A DNA stretch of 64,000 nucleotides from Cytophagales bacterium (GTDB lineage Bacteria > Bacteroidota > Bacteroidia > Cytophagales > 172606-1): positions 1-64,000 of the forward strand of contig JAUJNL010000024.1 in NCBI GenBank assembly GCA_030448185.1, read 5' to 3'. Position numbers and translations under genes: made by a program. The notes beneath the pieces were generated by a model. It saw only the letters and a program-made list of their open reading frames with translations. It was not told the DNA's origin and searched no databases. Positions 50,324 to 60,900 of this stretch are shown here, piece after piece; the first letter of the stretch is position 1, and each line of letters begins with the position of its first letter.

Positions 50324-50348
50324 CCATTCACGAGGATAGCCATTCACG
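50317..50348. repeat. 16-bp exact tandem duplication across the RNase G stop
   Basis: AGGATAGCCATTCACG occurs twice head to tail (50317-50332 and 50333-50348). The first copy contains the rng stop codon TAG at 50321-50323. Confidence 0.8.
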
Positions 50349-50361
50349 CAAAGACATTAAA

Positions 50362-50409
50362 GACAAGGGGATCTTCTGGTGCAGCAGAAGGTTCCCTTTT
50401 GTCATTTTT
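50362..50409 (+). terminator. Intrinsic terminator after RNase G
   Basis: GACAAGGGGATCTTCTG pairs with CAGAAGGTTCCCTTTTGTC with minor mismatches, around a 5-nt loop, followed by ATTTTT. Confidence 0.7.
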
Positions 50410-50579
50410 ACCTGGTAAGCAGTCTTTAAAGGCTTGTTTTGAGTAGAATATTATCTCTGTTTTATTAACCTTTTCCTCTCCGAATGGGTTGTTAGGTAAC
50501 AGGCCTGCTTTAAAAAATACGTCTTTTTTCTGTCGTGTAGCGGCTGCCAACAGGGCTCCATAATCCTTTTCTATTACCT

Positions 50580-51830
50580 ATGTCTGATAGAATAATCCAA
50601 AAGCTAGAAATTCTGGCTGACGCGGCTAAGTATGATGTTTCGTGTTCTTCCAGTGGCAGTAAGCGGGAAAATAAAAATAAAGGCTTAGGCGATGCAAAAG
50701 GTATGGGCATTTGTCATACCTATACGGAAGACGGACGTTGCGTATCCTTACTTAAAATTCTGCTGACCAATTACTGCATTTACGACTGCGCCTACTGCGT
50801 AACCCGGCGTAGCAACGATGTACAACGGGCTGCTTTCACCGTGGAAGAAGTAGTAGACCTGACCATTAACTTTTACCGCCGCAATTACATTGAAGGCTTA
50901 TTTCTGAGTTCGGGTATTTTCAAAGATCCCGACTATACCATGGAACGCCTGGTAAGAGTGGCTAAAAAGCTGCGTACCGAACATAACTTCAATGGCTATA
51001 TTCACCTTAAATCTATTCCCGGAGCCAGTGATGAACTCATGCAGGAAGCGGGTTTGTATGCAGATCGTCTGAGTGTCAATATCGAGCTGCCTTCCGAGCA
51101 AAGCCTCAAGCAACTGGCGCCGGAGAAGAATACGGCGGATATTGAAAAACCCATGGCGGCGATTAGCCAGGCAATTAGGCAGAACCGCAATGAAATACAG
51201 GTTTTCAAGAAAGCTCCCCTATTTGTACCGGCCGGACAAAGTACCCAAATGATTGTTGGCGCCTCTCCTGAATCAGATTGGCAGGTGATGCAGAAAGCCG
51301 ACCAATTGTATAAGTCGTTTGGGCTGAAGCGGGTATATTACTCGGCGTACGTACCCGTGATGGAGGATAACCGTTTGCCGGCCCTCTCTTCGGCCCCGCC
51401 AGTGCTGCGCGAAAACCGGTTGTATCAAACGGACTGGCTCCTACGGTTTTATGGCTTCTCGCTGGAAGAAATTCTGAACCAGCAGCATCCCGATCTGTCT
51501 ACCGAAATGGACCCTAAATTAACTTGGGCGCTACGAAACCTGCATTTGTTTCCGGTAGACATCAATACGGCTGATTACGAAATGATTCTGCGTATCCCGG
51601 GTCTGGGCGTAAAGTCGGCGAAAAAGATTGTGGCGGCCCGCCGTTTCGGAAAAATCACCCTTGAGCATTTGCAAAAGTTCGGCGTTATGCTCAACCGGGC
51701 CAAGTATTTCCTCAATTGCCCCGGCCAGCGGTATCAATTGGGTGAACTGTCAGAATCAGATATTAAACGGCGAATACTGGCGCAGGCTGAGGGCAGATCC
51801 GGTTCCCGGCAGCTAAATTTGTTTGGTTGA
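50580..51830 (+). CDS. Putative DNA modification/repair radical SAM protein (TIGR03916 type)
   Basis: A 416-residue radical SAM enzyme. The 4Fe-4S cluster motif is the family's CxxxCxxC in LLTNYCIYDCAYCVTRR. The N-terminus (KLEILADAAKYDVSCSSSGSKR) and SGIFKDPDYTMERLVRVAKKL fit TIGR03916. The C-terminus has a helix-hairpin-helix (ILRIPGLGVKSAKKIVAARRFG), which binds DNA. It is followed 239 bp later by a TIGR03915 protein, the constant partner of this family. The reaction is not established; repair of a DNA photoproduct or base lesion is suggested only by domain content. Confidence 0.9.
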   Translation: MSDRIIQKLEILADAAKYDVSCSSSGSKRENKNKGLGDAKGMGICHTYTEDGRCVSLLKILLTNYCIYDCAYCVTRRSNDVQRAAFTVEEVVDLTINFYRRNYIEGLFLSSGIFKDPDYTMERLVRVAKKLRTEHNFNGYIHLKSIPGASDELMQEAGLYADRLSVNIELPSEQSLKQLAPEKNTADIEKPMAAISQAIRQNRNEIQVFKKAPLFVPAGQSTQMIVGASPESDWQVMQKADQLYKSFGLKRVYYSAYVPVMEDNRLPALSSAPPVLRENRLYQTDWLLRFYGFSLEEILNQQHPDLSTEMDPKLTWALRNLHLFPVDINTADYEMILRIPGLGVKSAKKIVAARRFGKITLEHLQKFGVMLNRAKYFLNCPGQRYQLGELSESDIKRRILAQAEGRSGSRQLNLFG

Positions 51831-51834
51831 ATTA

Positions 51835-52060
51835 GTTATTAGTCAGGGGTCATTGGGAAAAAGGGATTAGGTACTTGGTATTGGGTATTAGTCACTAGCC
51901 ATTAGTCAATGGTAAAAGATTATTCAGTCAACACAAATGATAACTGACCAATCACAATTGACAAGGTTAATATCGAATATCGAACCAGGAACGCGAGTGA
52001 TGAAGGAATTACAATTGACCAATCCACTAATGACAATGACCATTTATTACTGCTGCTGCC
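51835..52060. repeat. Degenerate intergenic repeats between TIGR03916 and TIGR03915 genes
   Basis: Tandem-like short variants of ATTAGTCAATGG, TTGGTATTGGGTATTAGTCACTAG and CAATTGACAAGG occur. The words are shared with 43690-43834. No coding sequence is seen. Confidence 0.4.
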
Positions 52061-52069
52061 AGTATTTTT

Positions 52070-52852
52070 ATGACGCATTTCGTCTACGACGGTTCTTTTG
52101 AGGGATTGCTTACGGCCATCTTTGAAGTGTACGAACGCAAAGCCGATATTGTGCGCATCATTCCCGCCAGTCAGTATCAGCCGGACGCTTTCAGCGAAAA
52201 AATAGAAATCTATCCCGACGAAACCAAAGCCAACCGGGTCTGGAAAGGACTGCAAAAAAAGCTCTCTGTGGATGGGTTAACCAACGTGTTCTCCTGCTAC
52301 CTGTCCGAGTTGCCGGACCGGGAAGAACTAATTCTGGAATTTTGCCGACTGGTTTTTGCTTCGGATGATAAGGTAGAAGAAAACTACGGCTCTCCAATAG
52401 TGCTGCGGGTAGCCCAGATTGGCCGGCAATTATTCCGCGAAAAGCACCGCTTTGAGGCTTTTGTCCGGTTTGGGCAGTTGCAGGATGGCACGTTCTACGC
52501 TACCATTGACCCCGATTTTAACGTAATTCCCCTGATTATTTCCCATTTCGTGACCCGGTACGCTGACCAAGCCTGGATTATTTATGATATTCGACGGAAG
52601 TACGGGATATATTACGACAAAACCGAAGTACAGGAAGTACGGTTTGATTTTTCGCCCCTGGCCCAACCGGGAAATGCAAGCCCGGAAACCTATGATAGCC
52701 GGGAAGACTTGTACCAGTTGCTGTGGCAAGCATATTTCAAGAGCGTAAATATTCCGGCCCGCCGCAACATGAAACTGCACCGGAAGCACGTGCCTATCCG
52801 GTACTGGAAGTACCTCATTGAAAAACAGCCCGGAAAGCCCTACCGATCTTAA
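52070..52852 (+). CDS. TIGR03915 family putative DNA repair protein (DUF4130)
   Basis: A 260-residue protein starting MTHFVYDGSFEGLLTAIFEVYERK, the hallmark of TIGR03915/DUF4130. It has a conserved middle (RQLFREKHRFEAFVRFGQLQDGTFYATIDPDFNVIPLIISHFVTRYADQ) and a C-terminus with WQAYFKSVNIPARRNMKLHRKHVPIRYWKYL. Some longer homologues are fused to a uracil-DNA-glycosylase-like domain, but this one is not. Its invariant pairing with the radical SAM protein upstream suggests one two-component repair or modification system. Confidence 0.88.
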   Translation: MTHFVYDGSFEGLLTAIFEVYERKADIVRIIPASQYQPDAFSEKIEIYPDETKANRVWKGLQKKLSVDGLTNVFSCYLSELPDREELILEFCRLVFASDDKVEENYGSPIVLRVAQIGRQLFREKHRFEAFVRFGQLQDGTFYATIDPDFNVIPLIISHFVTRYADQAWIIYDIRRKYGIYYDKTEVQEVRFDFSPLAQPGNASPETYDSREDLYQLLWQAYFKSVNIPARRNMKLHRKHVPIRYWKYLIEKQPGKPYRS

Positions 52853-55124
52853 CAATTGCGCTTAGTTAATGAGAGAGCGATTTTTACCTTTTAAATTAAT
52901 GGGAGTCTAGGCCCCTATGTTATAAATACCAGTTTATGCTTTGTGGGTATTGCTTAGTGGCATTTGCCCTATTTTCAGAACTTTGCGTCATCGTTACTGT
53001 CAACCACCCTTCGAGGTCAATGAAAAAATATGCTTATCTGCTTTTGCTGCTGCTCACCACGGCAACTTATGCCCAGACCTTAGCTCCGCTCACTGTAGAG
53101 AAAATCATGCGTGATCCGGCGCAATGGATGGGCACCTCGCCTAGCGAAATCTTCTGGGCGGAGGATGGAAAGAATATTTATTTTAAATGGAACCCAGACA
53201 AAAATAAAGCTGACTCCCTGTATACGGTTACGCTCCGCGAATTGAAACCCCTAAAAGTAGCCCCTGCTACCCGCCGGGCATTGCCAACGCCAACGGGTAC
53301 GTACAACCGGCCCCGGACGCAGAAGGTATACGTGAAGGACGGCGATATTTACTGGCTTGAGCTAAAAACGGACAAGGCCAGGCAGATTACCAATACGGTG
53401 GAAGCAGAGAGCAATCCGGTTTTTAACCAGAATGAGCAGAAAATTTTATTTACACAAGGGGATGATTTATTTGCGTGGACCCTCAGTACCGGGGAGTTAA
53501 CCCAGCTTACCCAATTTAAAAAGGGAAAAAAGCCCGAAACCAAGGAAACGGAGCAGGATAAATGGTTGAAAGCCGATCAGCAGCGGTGGATGGAAGTAGT
53601 GAAGGAACGCAGTGAGAAGAAAAAAATTACCGAAAAATACACCAAAGCGGACCAACCCAAGCGACCTAAAGAAATCTATATTGAAGAAAAGTCGGTTTCT
53701 AATGTGGTGCTAAGCCCCGATGAACGGTATATCATTTACCAGTTAGCACAAATTCCAAAAAACAGCAAGTCGATTCAGGTTCCTAATTACGTAACGGAGT
53801 CCGGCTATACCGAGCCGCTAACGGCTCGTCAGAAAGTGGGAATGGAAACCCCAGGCCAGGAGCTTTTTGTACTTGACCGCCAGCGGGATTCGGTTTTTGC
53901 CGTCTTACTTACCCATTTGCCCGGCATCTACGATAAGCCCGATTACCTGAAAGATTACCCCCAGAAGGCGGGTACCGCTAAGAAAGACTCCGCTTCCCAA
54001 AAACAGACGACCCGCACCGTAGTATTTGGTCGCCCTGAATGGTCAGCAGACGGTAAATACGCTGCCGTGGTCATTCGGGCTAATGACAATAAAGACCGTT
54101 GGGTGGCGCTACTGGATTGGGAGAATCATACTCTAAAATCACTGGACCGCTACCGGGACGAAGCCTGGGTGGGCGGACCCAATTATACTTCCTTCGGCTG
54201 GTTGGCTGATAACCAAACGCTTTGGTTCGGCAGTGAAGCAGATGGGTTTGCCCATTTATATACGATGAATGTTGCCTCCGGCCAGCGCAAAGCATTGACT
54301 AGCGGCAAGTTTGAAGTGTCTAATATCCTTTTGTCCAGGGATAAGAAAACCTTCTACTTTCTTTCTAATCAAGTTCATACTGGTGAGAAACACTTGTACC
54401 GGATGCCCGTGTCAGGTGGGGCGCCAGTAAAGCTTACTTCCGGAATGGGAGCCTTTGAATATACCCTTTCGCCGGACGAAAAATACATTGCCCTCCGGTA
54501 TTCATCGGTAAATCAGCCCTGGGAGCTATACCTGATGGGGAATAAAGCAGGTGCTAAAGCCCGGCAGATTACTCAATCTACTACGGCCGAGTTCAACTCT
54601 TATTCCTGGCGAACACCTGAAGTGGTAACCTTTAAAGCCCGTGATGGCGCTGCATGTGCCCGGTTGTATAAACCGGAGGCAACACAGAACAATGGGGCAG
54701 CAGTCCTGTTTGTGCATGGGGCGGGCTACCTGCAAAATGCGCATAAGTGGTGGAGTCAGTATTTCCGGGAATATATGTTCCATAATCTGTTAGCTGATAA
54801 GGGCTACACCGTATTGGATATCGACTACCGGGGCAGTGCAGGCTATGGCCGCGATTGGCGAACTGGTATCTACCGGCATATGGGAGGTAAAGATTTAACG
54901 GATTATATAGATGGGGCGAAGTGGCTGGCAGGCCAACATGGGAGTAGATCCAAAGCGGATTGGTATCTATGGTGGCTCCTACGGCGGATTTATCACCCTG
55001 ATGGCCATGTTCAAGAACCCGAAATTTTCAAAGCTGGGGCGGCACTGCGTTCCGTGACCGATTGGGCACACTATAACCATCCGTATACATCCAATATTCT
55101 CAATGAACCTTATACTGATAACGT

Positions 55125-56184
55125 GAGTTTTGGGAAGAATTATCAGATAAGTACAATATTTAATGATTCACCTTTTCCGAGTTTGAAGACGTAAGTGGGA
55201 ATTTGAGGAAAAGGTATCCATAAAGGTATAAGCGATGAGTGCGGAGAAGAGGTTAACCAAGAAGTTTTTAACACTACGGTGACGAGAGTGGTCCATATTA
55301 CAGAGGTTCTTTAACTGGTCAAAGCAGGTTTCAATCAGACCTCTATGGCCTAAGTAATACTTTGCTCGGGCTTAAGTCCTGAGGTTTCATGTTTTTCCGG
55401 AGTTTAGTGATTACCTGTAAGCCTCTTTGTTTGAGTGTATCGGCAATGGAACTAATATAACCAGCATCCCCGAAAAGAAAGCCTTTGAGGCGAGAGGTGA
55501 GCTTTTCGAGCAACGAAGGAGTATTATCGGCTACATTACCGGGGTAATCTGAAAGACCACTAATTGGCCTATACCTGAAACGTTGAGTATCATCGGCTAG
55601 CAGTGATTGATCACGGCATGAAGTTTAAAACCGAAAAACCAACCCGTAGCGCTTTTGCCTCTTTTAGCTGCTTTGGCAAAGTTTTATGAGAGGGAATGCG
55701 TTTATTGTGTGATACCACCAGTTTAGTGGCATCCACGTAGTTACCTTCACTCATACAACTCAGGCGATAAGCGGTAAGCAAGACAAACAAAGGAAAGTTT
55801 ACTTCTCACATCAGATGCACAAACCGGCAGTAGGAGTAAGACTTAGGAAAATAAGAGCCAAACACTTTCTGGATGATCTGTTGGTAGTAGTACTTAAAAC
55901 TTAAACCGGAGGTGATGATAATAAATGACAATAGTCATCATTTCGCTTTCACTCATTAAACGTTCGGCCTTTTCCTGCTGGAGGTTATTTTCCAGGCAAT
56001 AGGCGGAAAGTTTTTTACTCATATCATCACAAACCACAAAGATTTCCACTAATTTAGTTTGTCCAATATAGTTCTCATCGGTACAGTTTCTTGGTTTTGT
56101 CAAACTCCTTTAACTGTCTTCTGAACAACTATGTTGGATTCTTGTTTTAACTCCCTTACTCTCAGTTAATTATCCCCAAAACTC
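55125..56184 (-). mobile_element. IS982-like insertion sequence (1060 bp)
   Basis: The ends GAGTTTTGGG...ATTA (left) and its complement (right, 56167-56184) match at 16 of 18 positions. The flanking bases ACGT occur on both sides (55121-55124 and 56185-56188), consistent with a short target duplication. It carries a minus-strand IS982-type transposase gene that is badly degraded. Confidence 0.8.
55180..56103 (-). pseudogene. IS982 family transposase, degraded
   Basis: The N-terminus from the Met at 56103 is clear: QTKLVEIFVVCDDMSKKLSAYC followed by SESEMMTIVIYYHH, the IS982 pattern. After 55894 the frame breaks repeatedly. Pieces such as CSYCRFVHLM, GNYVDATKLVVSHNKRIPSHK and KEAKALRVGFSV show the DDE domain in other frames with several stops. 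It is very likely inactive, though homopolymer errors may exaggerate the decay. Confidence 0.7.
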
Positions 56185-56193
56185 ACGTTGATA

Positions 56194-57559
56194 CAGCAAT
56201 TCCCGGTTTAGCTTATTCGAGTTTAAATTGATACATAAGAGCTACTTGCTGCCAGGCTTGAAACATAGAAAAACAAGGCAGGAGTTTAAAGACAGCTCGC
56301 AAGGATTGCCACATTTTAGCTTTGGTTTTTTAAGGCGGCATGAATAGCCCGAAAGGTTTGACAAGCGCCTTGTTGAATTTGGTCAAGGGTAAAGGCCAGC
56401 AGCATCAGATAGGCTAGCACAGTCGAGAGCTGATCTTTCCCATGTCCGTAATTGTGTTCAAAGTGATAGCCCTGGTTTTCAAAGTATTGAACGTCTCGTT
56501 CTCAATCTTCCAGCGGCTGCGTCCGGCTCTGGTAAGGAGTAAAACATTATCTTTTCGAATGGCTATATTGGTAATCAGGTGAATTCTTTGACAAGCTTGC
56601 CTTTGGAGTCTACTTGCTGATAGCGCAGGAAATTGACCCGGATGTGGGATTGGCTGCTGCACAAAGGAAGGTTATTCTCCCAATAAAACTGATGCGTGAT
56701 CTTGTTTCCTCATAGCTATACTGATTGGATTGCCCGCGGGAGTCTACTTGCTTGAAAAGGGGCTTTATGGGAATCAGGTTTTACTGCGATCAGATAATGG
56801 TAACCAGCCTCAAGGATTTGTTCAATATGGGGACCATTGGCATAGAGGCATCTTCTACTAGTAGTGCCTTTAACTTAGGGTAAGTTTGTGAGAGGTGAGC
56901 AATCAAGCGTTTAGCCGCATTGCGTTCACAATCATTTTTCTCACAGCCCGTCTTGTTGCAAGATCGGTTCAGCGTCTAGGGGTAAGACTTCCCGTTTGTC
57001 AGGATGAACCATAACAGCGGCCAGCATCGAGTGGGAATAAGTCACTTCTCCGGATTTATGTTCTTTCTTAAGACAATGCTTGCAATGCACCTTCTGAGAA
57101 GAAAAATGTTCGACTCCATCCACGCTTACTACTACCAACTCCTTCCAGTAATGATAGGAAGCAAAAAATCGCTCTTTTGCACTCTCTCCAGCACTTTCTT
57201 AAACAGGTTTCTCACTTCATCAGTGCTGACCTGATCGAGCACTTCCCGCATCTGGGTATCCGAGCAAAGCTTTTCGATCTTATATACTTCCATCAGATTG
57301 GTATCCTCCTGGACGCTTCTCAGGCTAAAGTCTAATAATGACGGACTCTTCAGGAAAACATGGCAAAAGCTGCTGAAAGTATATCTTGCATACTATACTT
57401 GGTATTGTGGCGCCGATAATCTTTCACCTGACCAAAACACTCATGTAACTCCCCGTATATAGTGTCAAAGCTTGGTGACTCCGCCCTTACGCTTGGTTGT
57501 TTGTTCTGTTAGAAATATTACCCCTATTACTTTCTGCAATGTTAAACCGGGAATTGCTG
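56194..57559 (-). mobile_element. DDE insertion sequence (1366 bp) with exact 9-bp target duplication
   Basis: The ends CAGCAATTCCCGGTTTA (56194-56210) and its complement at the right (57543-57559) are inverted repeats. ACGTTGATA is duplicated exactly at 56185-56193 and 57560-57568. The left copy also forms the right border of the IS982-like element. It encodes a degraded transposase on the minus strand. Confidence 0.88.
56240..57450 (-). pseudogene. DDE transposase (ISNCY/IS4-like), frameshifted
   Basis: Reading the minus strand through several frames gives SPSLLDFSLRSVQEDTNL, SDTQMREVLDQVSTDEVRNLF, then VVSVDGVEHFSSQKVHCKHC with a catalytic-type Asp. GEVTYSHSMLAAVMVHPDKREVLPL follows, and a C-terminal RAGRSRWKIENETFNTLK carries the likely catalytic Glu. 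This set is characteristic of a transposase group often labelled ISNCY. At least three frame changes occur. Start and end are approximate. Confidence 0.65.
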
Positions 57560-57867
57560 ACGTTGATAGCCTCTCCTATGCCCGCAGTTCCCCGATTTAT
57601 TACGCTGACGGGCTGAAAGGCCATTTACTTATGTGTCACGGTATGGTCGATGTAAATGTGCACTTTCAGGACATTGTGCGTCTTTCCCAACGGCTGATTG
57701 AGTTGAAAAAGGAAAATTGGGAGCTGGCCGTCTATCCGGTGGAAGACCACGCTTTTGTGGAGCCTGCCAGCTGGACGGATGAGTACAAACGGATTCTGAA
57801 GCTGTTTGAAGAACAGTTGAAGGGGAATGGCGCAAAGTAAAACGGAATTCTACCTGACAATAAAAAA

Positions 57868-57890
57868 GCACAGCCCTTTCGGACTGTGCT
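57868..57890. terminator. Bidirectional terminator between peptidase and nrdA
   Basis: AGCACAG pairs with CTGTGCT around a short CCCTTTCGGA segment that itself partly pairs. A-rich on the left, and T-rich beyond the right arm. It lies between convergent genes. Confidence 0.7.
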
Positions 57891-57921
57891 CTATTATGTA
57901 AGTAGTCTGTTTTGCAAAAGT

Positions 57922-60900
57922 CTAGCTGCCGCAGGCCTCGCATCCTTCCGGATCATCGAGGGAACAACTCATATCACTTGCCTTCTGTTCGTAGCTAACG
58001 CTGAGTTGGCTTTGATCTACTACCCCTGGTTGCGAATCGCCGACCAGAGGCGACACTGGGGTTAAGGCCACTTCAGCCTGCTTCTGCACCGTAAACTGTA
58101 CGGCATCAGCAGCCGATTTAGTACGCAAGTAATACATACCCGTCTTCAGTCCTTTCTTCCAGGCATGGAAGTGCATACTCGTCATCTTGCCGAAGTTTGG
58201 ATCCTGAATGTGGATGTTCAGACTCTGGCTCTGGCAGATGTATGCCCCCCGGTCCGCAGCCATGTCAATAATAGTCTTCTGCTTGATTTCCCACACGGTC
58301 CGGTACAAATCCTTGATATGTTGTGGAATTTCGGCAATACTCTGGATGGACCCTTTGGCGGCAATTACTTTATCTCTCATCCGTTCATTCCACAAGCCCA
58401 GACGTACCAGGTCCTTAAGCAAGTGCTTATTGACCACCGCAAACTCTCCGGACAATACCCGGCGGGTGTAAATATTGGAAGTATAAGGCTCAAAACACTC
58501 ATTGTTGCCCAGAATCTGCGAAGTGGAAGCCGTAGGCATCGGAGCCAGTAACAGCGAGTTCCGGGCGCCATGCTTAATCACCTCTTTCCGTAACGCATTC
58601 CAGTCCCAGCGATTAGACTTAGGCTGTACATTCCACATATCAAACTGGAAGATTCCTTTCGAGAGTGGTGAGCCTTTAAAGCTTTCGTAAGCTCCCTGCT
58701 CCCTGGCCAATTCCATAGAGGCGGTCATAGAAGCGTAGTAAATCGTTTCGAAGATATCCTGGTTCAGCCCTTGCGCTTCTTCCGATTCAAAAGGCATCCG
58801 CAGCAGAATAAAGGTATCCGCTAAACCCTGAATGCCAATACCAATCGGCCGGTGGCGCATGTTGGAGTTACGGGCCTCCGGAACTGGGTAGTAATTAATG
58901 TCAATGATCTTGTTGAGGTTCTTGGTCACTACCTTGGTTACCTCATACAGCTTCTGGTGGTCAAACTTCCCGTCAATTACGAATTTAGGCAGCGCAATAG
59001 AAGCCAGGTTACAAACAGCAACCTCATCTTTAGCCGTATATTCAATAATCTCCGTGCAGAGATTAGATGATTTAATCGTACCCAGATGCTTCTGGTTAGA
59101 CTTGCGGTTGGCGTGGTCCTTGAAAAGCATATAAGGCGTACCCGTCTCAGTCTGCGATTCCAGAATTTCAAACCAAAGCTCCTGCGCTTTCACGGTTTTG
59201 CGGGCTTTGCCTTCGCGTTCGTATTTCTCATATAGTCTTTCGAATTCCTCTCCGTAGCAATCTGCCAGACCGGGGCACTCATGCGGACACATCAGTGACC
59301 AGAGACCATTTTCTTCCACCCGTTTCATAAACAAGTCGGGCACCCAAAGGGCGTAGAACAAATCCCGGGCCCGGAGTTCTTCCTTGCCGTGGTTCTTTTT
59401 GAGTTGCAGAAATTCGAAGATATCAGCGTGCCAAGGCTCCAGGTAAATGGCAAAAGCGCCTTTCCGCTTGCCGCCGCCGTTATGCGCTATCCCAACGTGA
59501 GTCAGGTAACTGTGATTAGGTTCTACTTCGAAGTCTACTACTACCCCCTCGTAATCTGCCATCTCCACGGCATCAATCCGCGTGTAGCAGTTTTGTTCAT
59601 AGGTGAAGTAGGATACATATTCACCTTCGGGAAGGGCAAATAACTCGGTAATATCTTTTACCTTGGGCAACCGCAGGCAATACGACTTACGCCGCGTAGT
59701 AATACCTTTATAAGCCGAAATATTGCCTATCCGGTCTCTTTCGTATCCGCTGGTTAGTATACCAAAGCGCAAAAGCATAAACCGGACGGACTCGATGACA
59801 TTACGGGAAGTCATGTCAAGGCATATCTCGTAATTCTCCCGCTGACCGATACAGCCATCCGATTCGATAATTCCCCGAATCAATTGCAGCGTTTTCTCCT
59901 TTGGAAGATGCAATAGTGAGTGATGAATGATTTTTTCACTGTTTACATCATACAGCATAGCCCGGTTAAACTTAAAGCCCAGATGCGCTGACCACGTAAA
60001 ACGTATCTTTTTATCCTCACATGACTCGGTAAAATGAATACCGTAGCCGAACAGATATCCGCGGATGAAATTCAAATCATCACTATCGGCGTTTTGGGTA
60101 ATATGAGCCTGCTTGCCATCTTTAGAGATGTGGCCATCCCCGACCATTAAACCGTAGAACCGGCAATCGTGCAGCGTATAGTGCGGAATGTCTTTTTCGT
60201 ACGATGAATACGGAACGGCAATCAAATCATCGGTAGTAAGGTCTTTTGCTTCGACCCATTCTGGTTGGATAAAACCCTTTTCCAATCGGTTACGGATAAG
60301 GTTAAAATTAACCATCTTCTTCTGGTTCCGCAGCACGAGAAACGGATGTTCAGGAGTTACCAGAATAGGGTCAATGGATTGTTTAACGCTTAACGAAACC
60401 ATTTTTCCAGCGTATTGCTGCGTCAGCAAACGGGCTACTTTATTGAAGGTACCATCGTGCGAGAGCAGTTCATCCTCCACCGTTATTTCGCTGATTTTTC
60501 TAACCCCCTCTTTGGTGTAAACAATTGTATCCGGGTGAAAGCATTGGTCTACGTAGCGGGCTGTATCGTTGAACACCTTCAGCATCGGGATAATGCCATT
60601 GGAGGTGCCATTGGTGCCTTTGATGTACGAACCCGTAGCCCGTACATTATGAATGGAGAGACCAATACCTCACGCGACTGCGAAATCAGGGCGCATTGCT
60701 TCAGTGTATCATAAATACCGTCAATACTGTCGTCCTTCATCTGCACCAGGAAGCAGCTCGATAACTGCGGCTTCGGCGTGCCGGCATTGAACAGGGTTGG
60801 CGTAGCATGGTAAACCACTTCTCGGACAGCAAATTATAGGTTTCAATCACGGAATCAATATCATCCATGTGAATGCCTACGGCCACCCGCATCAGCATAT

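Larger units (their letters stand above)
53020..57840 (+). pseudogene. S9 family prolyl oligopeptidase-type peptidase, split by two ISs
   Basis: Secreted serine peptidase (signal MKKYAYLLLLLLTTATYAQ; start chosen at 53020). A DPP-IV-like beta-propeller occupies about 40-520 and an alpha/beta hydrolase domain follows. The nucleophile motif GGSYGG (Ser codon 54977-54979) is read only after correcting two compensating frameshifts near 54936 and 55026. The coding sequence stops at 55124 (NEPYTDN) and resumes at 57564 (SLSYARSSPIYYADGL), up to the catalytic His in VEDHAFV. Removing both ISs with their duplicated bases leaves 2382 bp, exactly 794 codons. The insertions truncate the enzyme before its Asp and His. 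Confidence 0.88.
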
